Assembly: GCA_016110215.1 (NCBI GenBank) | Contig: JADWQD010000016.1 | Span: 372,001 to 436,000 of the forward strand | Direction of reading: 5' to 3' | Source: Capronia americana | Lineage: Eukaryota; Ascomycota; Eurotiomycetes; Chaetothyriales; Herpotrichiellaceae | DNA length: 64,000 bases | Shown: positions 44,221-54,500 of the stretch, in pieces | How positions within the stretch are numbered: position 1 is the first letter of the stretch | Layout: each line of letters opens with the position of its first letter | Notes under the pieces: generated by a model | Seen by the model: only the letters and a program-made list of their open reading frames with translations | The model's database searches: none | Told to the model about the DNA's origin: nothing | Program-made: the position numbers and the translations under genes

Positions 44221-45360
44221 ATGAGACTACAAACCATCCTATCTCGACTCTCCGCCGCACCCTCACCCTCACCCTCATCCGTATCCTCGAGCCGTTTCAC
44301 CATGCGGCGCAGCCTGTTGATCTTCCTCCTGTTCGCCGTGGTCATCCTCACCTTCCTCTTACACTCGGTCTCGACACTCCTGGCCCTACTCATAGAAGAT
44401 GCGTCGCGAGATGCCATCCATCGATCTGAGTTGCCTGCCCCGAACTCAACGCTGCTCGAAACACGTCCACAGGTGATCCCCAAGATCATACATCAGACAT
44501 ACATCAACGAGTCAATTCCCGCGCACTGGGTTCCGGCTCAACAGTCGTGTATCAAGCTCCACCCGGACTACGAGTACAAACTATGGACGGATGAGAAGTC
44601 GCACGATTTTATCGCTAAGGAGTACCCGTGGTTCTTGTCCACGTTTGTCGGATATAAACATAACATCCAACGCGCTGATGCCATCCGATACTTTGTGCTG
44701 GCTCACTACGGAGGTGTGTACCTGGACTTGGACGACGGGTGCAAACGACGGCTCGACCCCCTCCTCTCGTACAATGCGTTCGTACGGAGGACAGTCCCCA
44801 CGGGGATATCCAACGATGTGATGGGCGCAATCCCCCAGCACCCGTTTTTCCTCCGAGTCATGGAATCCCTGCAGGGAGCCGACCGGAGCTGGATCCTGCC
44901 GTACATCACCATCATGGCGTCGACCGGTCCACTGTTCCTGAGTGTCATCTGGAAGAAATGGATGGGCGAACACGCCGATCTGGACCCCGACACGTGGGTC
45001 GGGAGAGTCCGAGTCCTCATGCCGGACGAGTACAACAAGCATGCCTGGTCGTTCTTCGAGACGTACAAAGGGTCAAGCTGGCACGGCAAGGACGCGAGGC
45101 TGATTTTCTGGATGGGCAAGAATTGGCTGCTCTTGACGGTGCTAGGCTTTCTGCTGGTCCTGACGGTGGGCTTCGTCATCTGGTTCATCTACTCGAGGAT
45201 CTTGATCTGGAGTGCGAGGAAGAGGAGGGAGAGAGGAAGCCCGCGGATGGTGGCGTTCAGGTACGCTGGCGGTGCGAAGATGCCGTTGTGGCGGATGTGG
45301 GCTGGCGGGCTGGGCGTCAACAAGCAGACTTACGAAATGGTCGCTCAGCATGATGCGTGA
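44221..45360 (+). CDS. Mannosyl-phosphorylinositol-ceramide synthase catalytic subunit (Sur1/Csh1 type)
   Basis: Golgi glycosyltransferase family 32 enzyme that adds mannose from GDP-mannose to inositol phosphorylceramide, a fungal-specific sphingolipid step. Intronless, 379 residues from the ATG at 44221; a second ATG at 44302 also stands before the first membrane span. Spans: LLIFLLFAVVILTFLLHSVSTLLALLI near the N terminus and LLLTVLGFLLVLTVGFVIWFIY near the C terminus. The catalytic region has VIPKIIHQTYIN, HNIQRADAIRYFVLAHYGGVYLDLDDGC (the DxD motif, Asp169 onward), and HPFFLRVMESL. Then comes ITIMASTGPLFLSVIW. The topology and length fit Sur1/Csh1. The Csg2-type regulatory partner is not in this window. 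Confidence 0.93.
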   Translation: MRLQTILSRLSAAPSPSPSSVSSSRFTMRRSLLIFLLFAVVILTFLLHSVSTLLALLIEDASRDAIHRSELPAPNSTLLETRPQVIPKIIHQTYINESIPAHWVPAQQSCIKLHPDYEYKLWTDEKSHDFIAKEYPWFLSTFVGYKHNIQRADAIRYFVLAHYGGVYLDLDDGCKRRLDPLLSYNAFVRRTVPTGISNDVMGAIPQHPFFLRVMESLQGADRSWILPYITIMASTGPLFLSVIWKKWMGEHADLDPDTWVGRVRVLMPDEYNKHAWSFFETYKGSSWHGKDARLIFWMGKNWLLLTVLGFLLVLTVGFVIWFIYSRILIWSARKRRERGSPRMVAFRYAGGAKMPLWRMWAGGLGVNKQTYEMVAQHDA

Positions 45361-46330
45361 TGTGGCTGTGACATCTACCTGGATCTCTCGTCCTCCGACG
45401 CCATGAACGAAGCAATCGAATCGAGGGAGTTTTCGCTCCCAAGAACAACGAAACACGCGCACAGCACACGTATACACACCACGGCCGGAAACATGTCTGT
45501 TGAAAAAGTACATTTTGGTTTTTGAGCGAGGAGTTCAGGCGAGAGCATGGTTGCATGGACTGGTGGCTGATGCCGTGTATAATACTAGTAAGCACGACGC
45601 GACATGCACCTCCTGATTCATTATCTTGTTTGGGACTTGTCTGGACCCGATCATGTCGGTAATGGGTTTAGAATTACAGGATATACATACCTGCGATATG
45701 ACATTGTAATAAGACTTGTTCATACTTTGGAGTTCTCCTGTCGCATCGCATATTGCTACAGCTCACAACTCGCAGTTCACGGCAGAAAGTACAGTCTCCT
45801 ACATGGGCAAAAACCTGTACGAACGTGTGGAACCCCTGTTCTATACCGAGAACTAGTGTAGAATACTGGAACTACCATAGAATACCTGTAGAACTGCTGT
45901 AGAACTACTGTGATGAATGTTTGAATCAAGAAACCGATGAATCAATCCACCAGTCAATCAATCAATCAGTCGAGTTTATCAGAACCATGCCACGGCGGCG
46001 GGATAACGCATCCGTCTCTTTCCTTCTTTCCTTTCATTATCAAAAGTTGTCGAAACATACGAGAGTACGACAGGTCCTCTTTCCTGGTAGAAACGGAGAT
46101 AGAGATAGAATGAGCTGCATGTCGAGTAGACCAAGGTGATCAATCGGCCTTCCCTCTCCTCGCTTTGTCTCGCCTCGCCTCGCCTCGCCTCATTACAGTA
46201 TATCCATGGACTTCTCCTATACTCTATCTACCACGTCCGTCTAACTCACCGTACCCTACCCTATCCTATCCTATTTTGCCCTGCCCTGCCCTGCCCTGGC
46301 CTACCCTGCCCTACGCTACTGTAGCCTACC
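45361..46330. other. Convergent region rich in short repeats
   Basis: Between the 3' ends of MIPC synthase and the flavin monooxygenase. Contains repeated TGTAGAAC/TAGAATAC units (about 45845-45915), CAAT repeats (about 45956-45970) and pentamer tracts from 46170 on. No gene was recognised. Confidence 0.55.
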
Positions 46331-46345
46331 CTACCCTATCCTCCC
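46170..46345. repeat. Pentanucleotide tracts (CGCCT)n and (CCCTN)n
   Basis: Four CGCCT units near 46170-46190 and an imperfect array of CCCTA, CCTAT and CCCTG units from about 46253 to 46345. The last bases overlap the end of the monooxygenase gene. The units are not the TTAGGG telomere repeat. Confidence 0.9.
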
Positions 46346-48469
46346 TACCGTAGGTGTCTCCGTCTCTCTATTGCGCAGAAACTCCATAACAAGCCCCCTA
46401 TAATCGCTCGCGAGGTACGGCTCGAAATATTCTCTCCCCCAATTCTTGATCTCTCCCCACAGGTTGCTGGGCGTGCTGGGCGTGCTGGGCGTGCTGGTCT
46501 TCTCGTTCTCCACGGTGGACGACCACCCTCCCACTCCGTCATCACCGTCATCATCGGTCTGTCGTTCTCCTATGCCGCCGCCGTCATCGCCGCGACAGAG
46601 TCTCCGTTTCCGGTGGACTTGGACGCCCAAATCATGACACAGCAGGTCAATGTACGATCTTGCCTCGAGGATGAGTTCCGGGGCGCGGGCGCCGCGGAGA
46701 CCGTACCGTCGTTCTTGGAATGCTTGGTTGAAGCGGATTTCGGCGTTGGCGAGACGTTCGAGATCCGTGGGCGACAGAGTGGTGTTGGTACTATTAGCCT
46801 TGTCCTCGTTCTTACGTCGAGATAACTGTGCCCGTGCCCGTGCCCGTGCCCGTGCCCGTGCCCGTGCTCGTGCATGCCCTTGCGCGTCGGTCAACCAAGG
46901 CGAAGGGACGGTCAGGCGCGGGGCGTCAACGCTCTTGAGAAGAGGCATGGGCGGGTAGGGAAAGAGATCCTCTAGCCAGGAGACGGCCCAGAGGGCGCCG
47001 ACTTCGGATGTCGTGGCTGTTTGGCCTGAGGAGATCATGCCCGAGAAGGCGAGCGTGCGGTCGCCTGTGGCGAAGTGTTTGGCCGGGATGATGAAGCGGT
47101 ACAGACCCCATCGCGAGTGCGGGAGCGTGGTGGTCGGGTCTTGAGGCTGTGCTGGCGTCGTGTTCAGTGTTGCGGGGAAGAGTTTTCTTACCTTGGTGTC
47201 GTATGATTCTAGGGTTGGCAGCGCTGGGTCTGGTACTGGGTCTGTAGAAAACCTCTGGGTTTCGCCGTGGCTCGTTCCCTTCTTGTCCAGAGGTACTGGG
47301 AGGCCCATATCCGCTGCTTCGTCCGGGTCGAAGAAATCAAGCCCGGGGTCCCAGCCTATGCTCCAGACGACGGCGTCGGCGGGAATGCGTCGTTCGCCTG
47401 CATTTTCTTCGTCGACCACGATCTCTCGACCCTCGCACTTCACTGGCGTGGCGCGATAGACGGTGAGTTTCTCCGGGTTGTCTTCATGCAGGGCGTCGAA
47501 GAACGGCGCCCCCTCCACGATCAGACTGAGATAGGTGGAGTAGAAGAACAGATTCTTCCGCTTGGGCTGGATCTTGCGCGAGTTCTGGCTCTTGCCGTAG
47601 TGGATCTCCCTCATGATGGCCCAGCTCATCAGGCTGAAGAATCCACGCACGAGCCACGTCCCCAGGAGCCAGGACCCGGAGTGCAAGAAGTTGTACCAGA
47701 ACCCACCGGTCACCCAGACCGACGGGGTAAGCATGGGGAGGAACCTCGTGAGGGCTATGGCCAGGGGACTTGGTTTCTGGTCCGGGTGGAAGATGAGCAG
47801 CGGAGCGCCTTGGTCGGATGGCCGGATGACCCAGTGGACGCGCTTCTTCGCGGCTAGGAAGACCGAGCACGTTTCCACGGCAGACTTGCAGGCTCCTACC
47901 ACCACGACGTCGCGTACGTCGGGATCGCTGCACAGACGCTCGTGCACGCGGCTCATGTACCGCGAATGGATTGCCGTGCCGGTGTACGCAGCACACGGCA
48001 CGGGGATAGGTCTGTCCTTCGAATACAGTCCGGACGCGACTATGAGCTTGTCGCATTCGAGGACTTCCCCAGACGCGGTTTCCACCATCCATCCTGGCGG
48101 TAAGGGGGCGTTTCGCCTGCAGACTCTGACGACCTTGGTGGAGAAGCGGATCTTGTCAAACACATCGAATTGTCGAGCATATGCTTCCAGGTACGCATGC
48201 TCTCGTGCTGCAGGGATCAAGTCGTCTCGAGGATGGTCCTCGTCCACCATCGTGAGGTCGGACAGCTCGTAGTAGCCGTTGGGAGCCTGCACCATCAGGC
48301 CTGGATAGTGGCGCTCCGTCGACCAGACGCCGCCCAAATCTTTGCCTTCATCGAGGACGATCAGCTCCACGGCCCGGTCGAGGTGTCTGCAGACTTGGAG
48401 ATAGGTCTTTGCGGTGACCAGGCCTGCGATACCCGCGCCGATAATTATCACGCTGGGAGGTTTCGACAT
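46331..48469 (-). CDS. FAD-dependent monooxygenase (class B FMO-like), 712 aa
   Basis: Predicted NADPH- and FAD-dependent oxygenase; substrate unknown. Single exon on the minus strand. FAD site GAGIAG at residues 11-16 in VIIIGAGIAGLVTAKTYLQ, then GGVWSTERHYPGLMVQAPNGYYEL. An FMO-like motif is seen as YTGTAIHSRYM. The NADPH site is VVVVGACKSAVETC, with GACKSA in place of GxGxxG as often in FMOs. Further: DAVVWSIGWDPGL and FSGMISSGQTATTSEVGALWAVSWL. A hydrophobic stretch (SWLLGTWLVRGFFSLMSWAIM) in the middle may bind a membrane. After residue 550 the protein carries an Ala-Arg repeat encoded by GCACGG hexamers, and a Ser-Thr-Pro repeat. The tail may vary in length between strains. 712 residues is longer than most FMOs (450-600). 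Confidence 0.88.
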   Translation of the reverse strand: MSKPPSVIIIGAGIAGLVTAKTYLQVCRHLDRAVELIVLDEGKDLGGVWSTERHYPGLMVQAPNGYYELSDLTMVDEDHPRDDLIPAAREHAYLEAYARQFDVFDKIRFSTKVVRVCRRNAPLPPGWMVETASGEVLECDKLIVASGLYSKDRPIPVPCAAYTGTAIHSRYMSRVHERLCSDPDVRDVVVVGACKSAVETCSVFLAAKKRVHWVIRPSDQGAPLLIFHPDQKPSPLAIALTRFLPMLTPSVWVTGGFWYNFLHSGSWLLGTWLVRGFFSLMSWAIMREIHYGKSQNSRKIQPKRKNLFFYSTYLSLIVEGAPFFDALHEDNPEKLTVYRATPVKCEGREIVVDEENAGERRIPADAVVWSIGWDPGLDFFDPDEAADMGLPVPLDKKGTSHGETQRFSTDPVPDPALPTLESYDTKVRKLFPATLNTTPAQPQDPTTTLPHSRWGLYRFIIPAKHFATGDRTLAFSGMISSGQTATTSEVGALWAVSWLEDLFPYPPMPLLKSVDAPRLTVPSPWLTDAQGHARARARARARARARAQLSRRKNEDKANSTNTTLSPTDLERLANAEIRFNQAFQERRYGLRGARAPELILEARSYIDLLCHDLGVQVHRKRRLCRGDDGGGIGERQTDDDGDDGVGGWSSTVENEKTSTPSTPSTPSNLWGEIKNWGREYFEPYLASDYRGLVMEFLRNRETETPTVGRIG
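46464..46496 (-). repeat. Coding 9-base repeat in the monooxygenase tail
   Basis: On the plus strand the unit GGGCGTGCT is repeated three times; on the coding strand it gives Ser-Thr-Pro repeats. It lies about 135 bases before the stop codon. Confidence 0.85.
46828..46873 (-). repeat. Coding hexanucleotide microsatellite (Ala-Arg repeat)
   Basis: Six perfect GTGCCC units on the plus strand, followed by one variant (GTGCTC). On the coding strand they read as alternating Ala and Arg codons. Multiples of six keep the frame when the copy number changes. Confidence 0.95.
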
Positions 48470-50321
48470 GGCTGTTGGTGCGTGGTCACTGGAGTTGTCA
48501 CTTCTGGGGGTTCAGTCATTAGCATCGGCATGAAGTAAGTTGTTAGTGTAGAGGGTGTAGTCTAGGCTTGAGGCATCAACGATGACAGGACGCCTGATGT
48601 TTAGCTGATCATGCAATACGAGGCAAGCTCGGGTCTTTTGTGCGACATTGTTGAATAATCTTTCGTTCCGAGTAGGGGTCATCTCTCGCATCCTGCATAT
48701 ATATTACATGGTCGGTCATATCCCACTTTGTCTGTAGAACGTGGTCGATAGTGACGACGAATGAAGTTCTCTTAGGAAACAGAACTGCAAATTCTGTCAG
48801 TGGCACCAGTTTGAAAGCGAAGACGAACGCAGGACAGAAGGCCGATGGTGTCGCGCTGTGGCGGCCTGACCTGAGCGTGTCCACGTACAGTAGATAGCTG
48901 CTGTCCTTATCCTTGCAATGGGCATACCAGCCAAGCTGTTGACGGACGACACGACAGCACAGAAATTCCAGAAGGCTGAAAGATCAGAGTTCAATTTTAA
49001 GCAACGAGGACAACAGTGCCCAGTATCCTGACAGACAGACAGACAGACAGCAGGAGATGACATGTCATGCCACTCACTGCTTCCCACATTCTACATACTA
49101 CATACCCAGCACGAGTCACGAGTCCTCGGTATGAGTACTTGGGATGCCTGTTCTGGACGTTGCACTTAGTTCGCGCGGATGATCGTCGCAGGGTTGGAAA
49201 CACGTACCTCGTACCTGTATGGGCCTGGGCTAGGTTGGGCTGGCCCGCTGGAGTCGTCAGGGATCCAGCATCAAGAGGGAAAAAGATAGGGCAACCTACG
49301 TAAAGAAGCGCCCGAGCAACAACGGGCATGCATGGATGCATGCAATGCATGCGTGTCCTCCTCCTGTGTGCCTGTCCACTTCAAAAGACGCAGGCAGGGA
49401 TTGCGAGGATCAAGATGAAACCTCCGAGCAAGGGAAAACCAGTATCGTCGGAAACGGCAGCGAATGGCGGTGCTACGTACTTACTACATACGTCTATCCT
49501 CCGCCCCCCCTTGCCCTGGCCTTCTATTTTGTTTACTCGTAATTTGTTTTGTTGCCCACCCGTCCTCCGGCCGCAGAGCGTAGCGTTACAGAATCGCCCC
49601 CGGCCAGTGCGCGGTCAGATGGCGCGAGGCCAAGATTCGACGTGCACAGCACACATGCGCATCACGGCCGGAGTCAGGTCATGCAAGGCCCGCGCAGGGA
49701 GTGAGGCAGTTTCGAGAGAACCAAGATGGACTCAGTATGTAGTATTTTCGAGCTGTCTCTGATGCGTTTGCCGTCGCTCCATCGTCACAAGCTCGTGATG
49801 CCAACCGACAAAGGAGATGTGCTCCCAATCACAGCGAAGCTTGGGTATTGCTTCGAATCCGCCATGCTCTTGCGTGTCGCGAAGAAAGGGGGTATTGAAA
49901 AATCGAGATAGCCCGAAAGGCGCCCAGCCAAACAAAGACCGCAGCAGCTATATTGTACATTTGCGTGCCTTCTTTTTGCGTCGACCCCCCCGGTCGAGGG
50001 AACCCAGCTAGCTGGCCAGAACAAGGAAAAATAAACAGTATTGCCGCCCAATAATGTCCCTGCCGCTGCCTCCATGTAATGCTTTTCGGTGCAAGCCGGG
50101 ATTTCCGGTCTTCACAATCATACTCGTACATCATGCAGATTCTAAAAGCCCCAAAACATGGTAATCATACAAAACATGCAGCTCATGTATCATGCGGAGA
50201 AAGAGGTATCAATCATCAGTGATAAAGCCGTTGCTCACACAAAGGAAAGGGGATCCCGAGTTCGTAAGTCGTCGTTCAGTCGTGATAGAAAGAGACCGAT
50301 AGAGGCACGCAGACGTGCCTC
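48470..50321. other. Intergenic region with simple repeats
   Basis: 1.85 kb containing the monooxygenase promoter and the 3' end of the next minus gene. It holds a GACA run at 49030-49050 and a GCATGC-rich palindromic stretch at 49325-49353. Short frames show no domain, and no RNA gene was seen. Confidence 0.5.
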
Positions 50322-51520
50322 TCAACTCGCACTCGCACTCGCACCCGCGTCCGAGTCGCCAGGAGGAAGGAGCTGGAGGCAGGCGGTGAATATGTGGGTG
50401 ATCTGCTCCTCCCAGATGCCCATCTCGAAGTCGACCAGGCCGTATGGTTCAATTTCATCGCACAGGGCCACAAGCTCGTCCATCAGGCTGGTGATGGCGC
50501 CGGCGGAGAGGATGTCGGCCGGCTCTCGTCTCGTCCGCAGAGCCTCCTCGGTGATTTCTTTCTGCTTCTGCCCGAGCGCTTCCCACGCGATATTGAACTC
50601 TCGCCACATTTCAATGCGCTCTGCGTGTCTCGTCTCGTCATCGTGGTGCAGCCCTACGCGCGTTTAGTCTGGTCCTGCCTCCTCAACCGAGGATGCAACT
50701 TACCCAATGCGGCAACAGAACTGACAAGCCACCGAGACGCCGCAAGCAGCTTCTCGCTGGCCGTCGTCACCCTGCCCGCGATGATGGCGTCGAACACGGT
50801 GCTGACTTGCCGGCGGTAGTTTCGCAAGCCCTCATCGAGTGCCTCCTGCACGCGACTCGCCTCGGCACCCTCTTCCACCTCTCGTGGCTCCGCCATAGGA
50901 AATTCGACCTGTGGCGCACCATACAGCTGAGGCATGGATGGTCGAGTCACGGCCACGTGGCTATAGCTGCTCTGTTCGGATTGAGAAGTCATATACTGAG
51001 CTGGAGCAGAGCCCAGCGTCGCTCCGGGATGCTCCCCGGGGGTCATGTACTGCGGCACGGCGAATCGGCTCGCCATCACGTCAATTGCAGTTTGCGAGGG
51101 CTGATACCCAATGTTCTCGTACAGTGACTGCGGGCCGACCGGCGGAAGCATCGAAGAGGGCGCATACTGCGTATACTGCTGCTGTTGAGGAGACGCCTGT
51201 ACTTGCTGCTGTTGCTGCTGCTGCCTGGACGCCTCGGACATGAATGCCGGCGAATATTGCATTTCCACCCCTTGCATTGGACTGCTGCTCTGCATCTGCG
51301 AACTGCCATAGGCCGGTTCTTGGTAGCCGTAACCCGAGTAGCTGGACAAATACGGTCGTGCCATCGAAGACCTGCCGATATCAGTTCTCGATGGTGTCGT
51401 GGGATGCGCAAATCTGTCACTGGGAGGTGGTCCCATTGCCTGTCCCGGTAGAGCGCGCGAGGGCGCCTGTGGTTGGTATGGAGGTCCATACTGGGAGCGC
51501 CGACGGTCATTGCCGTCCAT
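50322..51520 (-). CDS. Hypothetical Q-rich protein with helical C terminus, 382 aa
   Basis: Family not recognised. Two exons on the minus strand: 51520-50704 and 50653-50322, with a 50-base intron (GTAAGT donor, CGTAG acceptor) that joins SSVAALG to LHHDDETRHAERIEMW. The first 200 residues are disordered: Pro, Gln, Tyr and Ser, with a seven-Gln run (encoded mostly by CAG) and PMQG/QYAPSS segments. From about residue 230 the chain is helical: VEEGAEASRVQEALDEGLRNYRRQVSTVFDAII, then ASEKLLAASRWLVSSVAAL, then WREFNIAWEALGQKQKEITEEAL and ITSLMDELVALCDEIEPYGLVDFEMGIWEEQITHIF. The tail is low-complexity (GASASAS). A Q-rich part followed by coiled helices would suit a transcription-associated scaffold, but this is only a guess. 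Confidence 0.8.
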
Positions 51521-54500
51521 TTAAGGGCACGCGGATCTCAGCCGTCGACGCCAGAATGACAGCGATAGTCTCGCGCGTTGCGACCACCGTATGCCTTGAT
51601 CTGATATGAAGAGTTGCAAAGAGTAGCCACCTCCTGAACCGCTGATGCCTCTCCTGTACCACCGCCCGATCTTGGGACCTTCATGCAACCGATACAAGGC
51701 AGAAACGGAGGAGAGCGACAATGTCGCCACCGCGGCTGTGGACGTCCGCCGGATCCGGCAGAGTGGGTTGTCTGTCACCGGCGTCGTAGACGGCAGGATG
51801 CTCAAGGAAAGACTGGCGCCCGCCGCTGTCGCTGCGAAGAAGCCCAAGAAAAGGGCCACCGAAGTGCGCAAGATGATGTCGGATTACCGCCTGCTCCAAA
51901 CACTATGCTGGACCGACTGACAGGTTGAGTGCCCGCGGTCGACTCTCGGATCGCAAACTCGTGCCCTCGAGTCGAGAATCGGAAGCGCACGCGGTCGAAT
52001 GGAGTTGCCAACAAATACACCTGGACGCCGTCCCTCATGTAAATCGTGCGAATCGTCTCAAGAGATCCTCGCCCACACCACCAGCCAAAGACAAGAGCCG
52101 TGCAGAAATTTCGTCGAGGGTGACCGGGTCGTCGAAGGAAAGCAAGGGAAGTGGGGTTAGTGGAATCAGAGGGTGGAGGGAGGGAACAGTCCGATGGTCA
52201 AGACACAAAGGCGAGTACATTGAGGAAAGGATCGTACGAAAGAGATAAAGGAGCGGTCGGTAGCCCAGGCAAGGAGGGAGAAGACCCAGGTACCTTGGGG
52301 AGTTGTGGAAGGACACAATGTATACTGAGGTGCAGATGCCGTGGCAGGCGGAAGTGCGCACGACTCCAATCAATAAACACTTTGCTCAAGGAGTCTTGAT
52401 GGGGAATGGCGCGGATACCGCATGGCTTTACTGATGATATCGTGTTCCGCAAGTCCCAGCACCGCACGCAAGGCGTGTCTTGCCGGCTCGAAAAGTCTTT
52501 TGAAGTGGACAGCGCCACAGGAGGGACAAGATGGGGCGAATGCGAAGGGCCCATTGGAAAGTGGTCAGCCTGTTTTTTTTTCGGGGCGTCGAGGCCAGCT
52601 GTGCGCAATTCCCGGTCGGCCGGTCGGTCGCGCAGGCTGCGCAAGGCACCAAGCTGGCTGTCACTTCCTGGTGACGCTGCCCAAGGTTCATGGATGCTGA
52701 GGGATGACACTCTTCGCCAACGGAAGGGAAGGGATGGCAATGGGAAAATGCGCTACCAGCATCCCCGCTAGTGGGCCTCCCAAGGACCTCGCCAGGGTTT
52801 CGCTAAGGACTGGTGAGGAGGCGCAAGGGCGCCGAACTAGCCACTGGTCTGACAAGGCTTGCATCTTTAGCCTGCCACTGGCCTCCACCTGCCGCCGCGC
52901 CAGGCGAGATTTATAGTGTGGCGCCTTAGAGAATCAACATCTGCATTCTTTCGTGCCTGGCACATCGCAGCTGAACAGCGCATGATCCCGCCCCACGCAT
53001 TGGCTGTTGATCGCCGCGCAGACAAACTCGTAGAAGCTGGGCGATGCTCTAGAAGCAGCCGACACACACCATCCGATGCTCTACCTCAGCAGCGACAGCT
53101 CACCACAGCTCCGGGTTGGGGATGTCTGTGTGACAGCTGCCACCCTTGGTTTGGCGGGTGCCACGATCTCCGAAGTTTGCACCAGCGAACCGCCGTCTGG
53201 CCTCGATACTTTCTATTACTATCCCGTCTCGTGTCCAATGTCCACCTGACCGCGCAAGGGAACTGTGGCTGGTAGACGTGGCTCTTCTGGCGGGAGTATT
53301 TTCCTACTTGGACCTATGCGTTGGGCTCCGTGTAATCTCGCAGAAGGAGACACTGGCTTGGCCAGGCGGAGAAACGGCTGTTCTAGGCAAGCACAGCAGG
53401 ATGCCAGGAACTGGGAAGCAATACGCAGGAACGAGCATCAGATGCAACTAGCACCAGTATATCTTCCACATCTACTGCTCGCACCACGGCTCGGCTTCAA
53501 CAAGACGGAATAGACTGCATACGAGTACATCGTACATACGAGGTACTGCACCTTCGACGGAGATCGGAAGGTGGTGCCTGTCAAAAGTCAAGCGGAGCCT
53601 CTGTAGCCACTCGGATACCGGCAAAGGTCGCATCGACCCAAAGATCTGGCGAAGGTGTCAAGAGCTGATGGTGCCTGTGTCGGATCCCACGCCTGACCTG
53701 TCATCTACCAGTGGAGGTCGATATGCTCGTACGAGGAGGCGTGTTGTCAAAGGTCCTGATTTGTGTGTGTTTGCTTCTGACTTGCGATAATCTCCCGTTC
53801 ATGCACACAATGCGAGTATGCACCTTTTGTTGCTCGCCTCCTGCGAAGCCTAGACTTGAGCTGCATATGCAGGTAGTTAGCGACCTCTTGCGCCAACCAG
53901 TCAACCGGGGGAGAGGCTTCACTGCACCCCCGCCAATGATATTCTTGACCTAATCTCCAAAGCATTATTGGCAAAGCCGTGCAACCGCAGTCGGAGTGGA
54001 AACCAGGATTTCTGCAGCATGCAGCGGCATATGTTTCACATCTGGGTCCGTACTTCATTTAGCACTCAGAACTCCCACCATCCCGCAGCAGACGAGAGCT
54101 GTACTTCGTAAGATTGACCAGTTGCTGTGACCGGTTCACAAATTGGTCGACCACGACAATACTCGGACTGTTAGGCACGTCCTGAAGCGGGGTCACTGAT
54201 GCACTTGCATGCTTGTACTAGCGGTGGTGATCTTGATCTGGAGGCTTCGTTTAGGCTGTGGCAAAAAGGCGCGTTTCAGCTGCTCGTTTCAGGTTCCTGT
54301 GGCTCGGTCCTTGTGAACGTCTCAATGAACAACTGTATCATGACGCGAATCGAGCAAAGGCCTTGATGGTAATTGACTGCACTGGCTGGCCTTATCTGCT
54401 TTGAAGACGCCTGCTGAACGCGTGAAGAGAAGCCAGCCTCGTCGTCGTCGTCGTGCAGGCAGTCGCCAGTACAGTCCGGCTTCTCAAGTCGGGATCTTGT

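Noticed and set aside
46253..46345. CCCTA-like units as a telomere remnant
   Set aside because: The unit is five bases and variable; the fungal telomere repeat is CCCTAA of six bases, so this is ordinary microsatellite DNA.
47267..48272. Two plus-strand frames of about 200 codons each
   Set aside because: Shadows of the flavin monooxygenase; the minus strand shows clear FAD and NADPH motifs.
49840..49870. Possible tRNA B-box (CTTCGAATCC)
   Set aside because: No matching acceptor or D stem lies at the right distance, so it is not a tRNA gene.
52406..52771. Plus-strand frame of 121 codons
   Set aside because: Interrupted in character by a T-run coding Phe-Phe-Phe, no domain, and a 180-codon frame on the other strand is equally unconvincing.
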